Source: VBAS01 sp044867875 (GTDB lineage: Bacteria > Bacteroidota > Bacteroidia > Chitinophagales > Chitinophagaceae). From it: DNA of 15,701 nt. Within the stretch, counting starts at the first letter, position 1; each line of letters starts with the position of its first letter. Shown piece after piece: positions 13,137 through 15,701 of this stretch. The notes beneath the pieces are model-generated. The model searched no databases. It was given only the letters and a program-made list of their open reading frames with translations, and had not been told where the DNA came from. The position numbers were made by a program, and so were the translations under genes. The stretch covers positions 1 through 15,701 of the forward strand of contig JBIOVR010000501.1 of NCBI GenBank assembly GCA_044867875.1, read 5' to 3'.

Positions 13137-13991
13137 ATGAATCCCGGTTCTATCATTTGTATTTGCGGCGCAGGCACTATGGGCAATAGTATTGCACAAG
13201 CAGCTGCCTCATCAGGTTTTTATGCAATACTTTATGAGTTAAATGACGCAGTGCTTGAAAAAGCAAAGGTCACTATTGAAAAGAATTTACAATCCCTTGT
13301 AGAAAAACGGAAGATCACCGGAAACGCAAAAGAAGAAACGCTGAACAATCTTCGTTTCACCAATAACCTTCATGATTGTTTAGGCGATGTGATCATTGAA
13401 GCTATTATTGAAAAACCCGAAGCCAAGATCGCCTTATTCAATCAACTGGCTGAGATCAATCATAGCGAAACGGTTTTTGCAAGCAACACTTCATCTCTTT
13501 CCATAACACAAATTTCGAAAGGAGTAAAAAATCCTGAACGGGTTATCGGCATGCATTTCTTTAATCCTGCTACTCTCATGAAACTGGTGGAAGTTGTGAA
13601 AACTGATCTTACAAATGAGCAAACAGCCAATATCATTATTGAGCTGACAAAACAGATGAACAAAACACCCGTGATCTGTAAAGATTCTCCCGGGTTTATC
13701 GTGAACCGTGTAGCAAGACCTTTTTATACTGAATCATTACGTTTGCTGGAAGAAGAGTTAATTGATCTTGCGAAGATCGATTCACTTATGGAATCAATCG
13801 GTTTTAAAATGGGACCATTTAAACTTATGGACCTCATCGGCAATGATATAAACTATGCTGTCAGCTGTTCTGTTTATGAACAAATGAAAAAACCTGATAG
13901 ACTACGACCTTCTGAAATACAAAAACAAAAAGTTGAAACAGGTCAATTAGGAAAGAAAACAGGAAAAGGATATTATGATTATAATGCCTGA
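13137..13991 (+). CDS. 3-hydroxyacyl-CoA (3-hydroxybutyryl-CoA) dehydrogenase
   Basis: It oxidises L-3-hydroxyacyl-CoA to 3-ketoacyl-CoA with NAD(P), in beta-oxidation or butanoate-type metabolism. It is 284 aa, full length for the single-domain family. The start ATG 13137 gives MNPGSIICICGAGTMG, with the Rossmann GAGTMG at 11-16. The longer open frame from 13008 runs through a dispersed repeat and is rejected. Ser119 (in SNTSSL), His140 (GMHFFNP), Glu152 (KLVEVV) and Asn190 (PGFIVNR) have the same spacing as the catalytic set of the human enzyme (S137, H158, E170, N208). The C-terminal helical domain carries MGPFKLMDLIGND (225-237) and ends GKKTGKGYYDY. It may be co-transcribed with the SDR gene 46 bases downstream. 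The exact chain length used and the gene symbol (hbd, paaH or fadB2) cannot be read from sequence. Confidence 0.93.
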   Translation: MNPGSIICICGAGTMGNSIAQAAASSGFYAILYELNDAVLEKAKVTIEKNLQSLVEKRKITGNAKEETLNNLRFTNNLHDCLGDVIIEAIIEKPEAKIALFNQLAEINHSETVFASNTSSLSITQISKGVKNPERVIGMHFFNPATLMKLVEVVKTDLTNEQTANIIIELTKQMNKTPVICKDSPGFIVNRVARPFYTESLRLLEEELIDLAKIDSLMESIGFKMGPFKLMDLIGNDINYAVSCSVYEQMKKPDRLRPSEIQKQKVETGQLGKKTGKGYYDYNA

Positions 13992-14011
13992 GTCAATTCG
14001 CTCACATCACA

Positions 14012-14019
14012 TAAGTTTG
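14012..14019 (+). promoter_or_regulatory. Candidate -7 element (TAAGTTTG) ahead of the SDR gene
   Basis: This is an exact TAnnTTTG match ending 18 bases before the ATG at 14038, at a distance that would leave a short leader. A matching -33 TTTG is not evident. It would let the SDR gene be expressed separately from the dehydrogenase before it. Confidence 0.3.
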
Positions 14020-14037
14020 TAGGTAATTACACAATAA

Positions 14038-15075
14038 ATGAATCTTCAAAACTCCCCTTTAGGGGTTGGGGGCAAAATACTTGTAACAGGCGGCACCGGT
14101 TTTATTGGGGCGTATATCATCAAAGAACTTGTTGAAAAGGGTTATAGTGTTCGTGCAATACGCCGCAGTAACAAACTCCCATTTTTTATTTCCCCTGATA
14201 TTTTAAATAAAGTAGAGTGGGTAAACGGTGACGTATTAGATGTTATTTCACTTAATGAAGCAATGCAGGATGTTGATGCAGTTATTCACTCTGCGGCGGT
14301 GGTTTCTTTTGATAAAAAAGAAAGAGCCCAGATGTATAACACAAATGTTGATGGTACCGCCAATGTCGTGAATCTCTCTCTTGAAAATGGAATAAAAAAG
14401 TTAGTACATATCAGCTCTATTTCCGCATTGGGAAGAACTGCAACCGGTGAAAAGGTGGATGAAGAAAAAAAATGGTTGAATAGCAAATTGAATTCCCATT
14501 ATGGCATCAGCAAGAATAAAGCAGAAATGGAAGTATGGCGCGGCATGGGTGAAGGATTGGATGCAGTGGTCATAAATCCAAGTACCGTGCTTGGCTTCGG
14601 CAATTGGCACGACAGCAGTTGCGCTATCTTTAAGAACTCATACAAAAGTTTTCCCTGGTACACGAAAGGGGTCAATGGATTTGTTGCTGTGGAAGATGTT
14701 GCAAAGATCGCTGTGCTGTTAATGGAAAGCAATATCACCGAAGAACGTTTTATTATCAATCATGAAAATTGGGAGTTTAGAAAACTGTTCGATGTTATTG
14801 CCGATGGCTTTAGGAAAAAACATCCTAAATGGGAGGCTACTCCTTTTTTAAGCAGCATTGCCTGGCGAATAGAAAGAATAAAATCTTTTTTGAAAAATGC
14901 CAAACCATTGCTTACAAAAGAAACGGCAAGGATCGCTTTAAGTAAAACTTACTGGCAAAACGATAAAATACTAAAAGCTTTGCCGGGATTTTCCTTCATG
15001 ACATTAGAGTCAAGCATCACAAAAGCCTGCAAAAACTACGCAGATGCTGTAAACAATATGCAACTAAAACCATAA
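14038..15075 (+). CDS. Extended SDR family NAD-dependent epimerase/dehydratase-like protein
   Basis: It is an NAD(P)-binding oxidoreductase of the extended short-chain family (epimerases, dehydratases, 3-beta-HSD-like and dihydroflavonol-reductase-like enzymes). It is 345 aa. The dinucleotide motif is GGTGFIG (18-24). DVDAVIHSAAVVSF (78-91) is the expected fourth-strand block. The active-site Ser lies in HISSISALG (124-132), and Tyr155 and Lys159 form YGISK. INPSTVLGFG (179-188) and the C-terminal substrate part follow. The first 12 residues NLQNSPLGVGG- are not normal for the family, which usually opens M-K-I-L-V-T-G. They are encoded by a CCCCTTTAGGGG-type repeat placed between the ATG and the conserved KILVTG. 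No other start codon exists between it and the Rossmann strand. The substrate is unknown. The neighbouring dehydrogenase suggests lipid or acyl-CoA work, but this is only a guess. Confidence 0.88.
   Translation: MNLQNSPLGVGGKILVTGGTGFIGAYIIKELVEKGYSVRAIRRSNKLPFFISPDILNKVEWVNGDVLDVISLNEAMQDVDAVIHSAAVVSFDKKERAQMYNTNVDGTANVVNLSLENGIKKLVHISSISALGRTATGEKVDEEKKWLNSKLNSHYGISKNKAEMEVWRGMGEGLDAVVINPSTVLGFGNWHDSSCAIFKNSYKSFPWYTKGVNGFVAVEDVAKIAVLLMESNITEERFIINHENWEFRKLFDVIADGFRKKHPKWEATPFLSSIAWRIERIKSFLKNAKPLLTKETARIALSKTYWQNDKILKALPGFSFMTLESSITKACKNYADAVNNMQLKP
14041..14073 (+). repeat. CCCCTTTAGGGG element forming the SDR N-terminus
   Basis: Between ATG (14038) and the conserved codons AAA ATA CTT lie 33 bases (11 codons) that hold the hairpin CCCCTTTAGGGG (14054-14065) followed by TTGGGGGC. 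I recall this motif as a frequent intergenic repeat in Bacteroidota. Here it is read in frame as NLQNSPLGVGG. The copy number in this genome cannot be known from the window. Confidence 0.6.
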
Positions 15076-15108
15076 CTGCATTATCTTTATTGGGCAATTG
15101 TTTATTCT

Positions 15109-15701
15109 ATGAAAAAAATACTCCTGTTTACCCTTTTGTGCTTCTCTTTTGTTTTTGGATTTAGCCAATCAGGCTTTACAGTTTCGGGCAAAGTGTTCGA
15201 TTCAGCATCAAAAGAGCCATTGGCATTTGCTTCGGTTTTTTGTCAGAATACTACACAGGGTACTGCTACCAATAAAGAAGGAACATTTCATCTAAGCCTG
15301 AAAGAAGGTGGTTATGACCTTGTGATCACTTATACAGGTTACCGGTCAAAAATGATCCGTATTAGCCCTGAAATGAAAACCAATGAACTGGAAATTGAAA
15401 TGGTAAAAGAAGAAAAAAGTATTGAAGAAGTGGTGATTCGCAGCAGTAACGAGGTAAAAGATGGCTGGACAAAATATGGCAAATTCTTTCTTGAAAATTT
15501 CATTGGCACCACTCCTTTCTCTTCCAGGTGTGTTTTAGTGAATCCCGAAGTATTAAAGTTTTATTATTTCAAAAAATCAGAAAAATTAAAAGTGCTGGCA
15601 GACTCGCCATTGATCATTTATAATAATGCATTGGGATATAATCTTCGTTACAATCTCGACTCATTTCTTTTTATGTACAAAACAGATATATGCAGTTACA
15701 C
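15109..15701 (+). CDS. CarboxypepD_reg-like domain exported protein, 3' end cut by window edge
   Basis: The ATG at 15109 opens a frame that stays open to the window edge (197 full codons). The N-terminus MKKILLFTLLCFSFVFGFSQ is a clean signal peptide. Residues about 21-105 are a beta-sandwich carboxypeptidase-regulatory-like domain: FTVSGKVFDSASKEPLAFASVF, then GTATNKEGTFHL and YDLVITYTGYRS. This is the domain found at the front of TonB-dependent receptors and many Bacteroidota surface proteins. Next come IEEVVIRSSNEVKDGW and KYGKFFLENFIGTT, and then LIIYNNALGYNLRYNLDSF (about 165-183). These resemble the family of exported proteins of unknown function with this domain followed by a conserved 'LGY..RY.LD.F' region. 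A SusC-type receptor is less likely, because a plug domain should follow and does not. It starts 33 bases after the SDR stop. Confidence 0.82.
   Translation, partial: MKKILLFTLLCFSFVFGFSQSGFTVSGKVFDSASKEPLAFASVFCQNTTQGTATNKEGTFHLSLKEGGYDLVITYTGYRSKMIRISPEMKTNELEIEMVKEEKSIEEVVIRSSNEVKDGWTKYGKFFLENFIGTTPFSSRCVLVNPEVLKFYYFKKSEKLKVLADSPLIIYNNALGYNLRYNLDSFLFMYKTDICSY

Noticed and set aside
1..15701. Defence island, prophage, insertion sequence or gene cluster for a new system
   Set aside because: All larger frames are core-type genes, with no transposase, integrase, phage or toxin-antitoxin genes visible.

Overview
The window reads as a chromosomal segment of a Bacteroidota bacterium, most likely of the Chitinophagaceae type. 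The sequence is AT-leaning and the ribosome-binding sites are weak. Several genes are typical of the phylum: holB next to ricT, the GH3 plus serine-hydrolase fusion, the arginase-like 'formimidoylglutamase' family, a PheS with a CxxC knuckle, and a CarboxypepD_reg-like surface protein. Short spacers are full of the small dispersed repeats common in this phylum. I see no phage, transposase, CRISPR array, tRNA or rRNA. The assignment to family level is an inference from protein recollection, not a database match.

Layout from left to right. (1) The 3' part of a thioredoxin-type glutathione peroxidase runs into a strong intrinsic terminator. (2) holB (DNA polymerase III delta'-like) and ricT (PSP1 protein) follow on the plus strand, separated by a 264-base spacer that holds copy 1 of a dispersed repeat. 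(3) A membrane-anchored alpha/beta hydrolase follows and overlaps tail to tail with a large minus-strand fusion of a NagZ-like GH3 domain and a class-C-beta-lactamase-like domain. (4) mutL is divergent from that fusion and starts with TTG. It converges on a PBP4-type D,D-peptidase gene (minus strand) across a GCAAAG/CTTTGC inverted repeat. The peptidase gene is broken by one in-frame TAA. (5) An arginase-superfamily gene (minus strand) is divergent from pheS. (6) A 3-hydroxyacyl-CoA dehydrogenase, an extended SDR/epimerase and the 5' part of a CarboxypepD_reg-like exported protein follow on the plus strand.

Functionally this is core and house-keeping ground: replication clamp loading, mRNA maturation, mismatch repair, translation, peptidoglycan turnover (GH3 fusion and PBP4), peroxide defence and acyl-CoA metabolism. 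I did not find a defence, secretion or biosynthetic system.

The unusual content is a second layer of short repeats. A roughly 58-bp dispersed element occurs three times in gene-upstream spacers, and one copy carries a 26-nt internal insertion. Heptanucleotide arrays (GTCRACR, TTCAACC) sit in frame inside the interdomain linkers of MutL and PheS. A CCCCTTTAGGGG element makes up the N-terminus of the SDR protein. An octamer array lies beyond the arginase-like gene. The other notable points are the nonsense-interrupted PBP4 gene and two enzymes whose canonical catalytic or metal residues are missing (MutL endonuclease motifs, arginase-family ligands).
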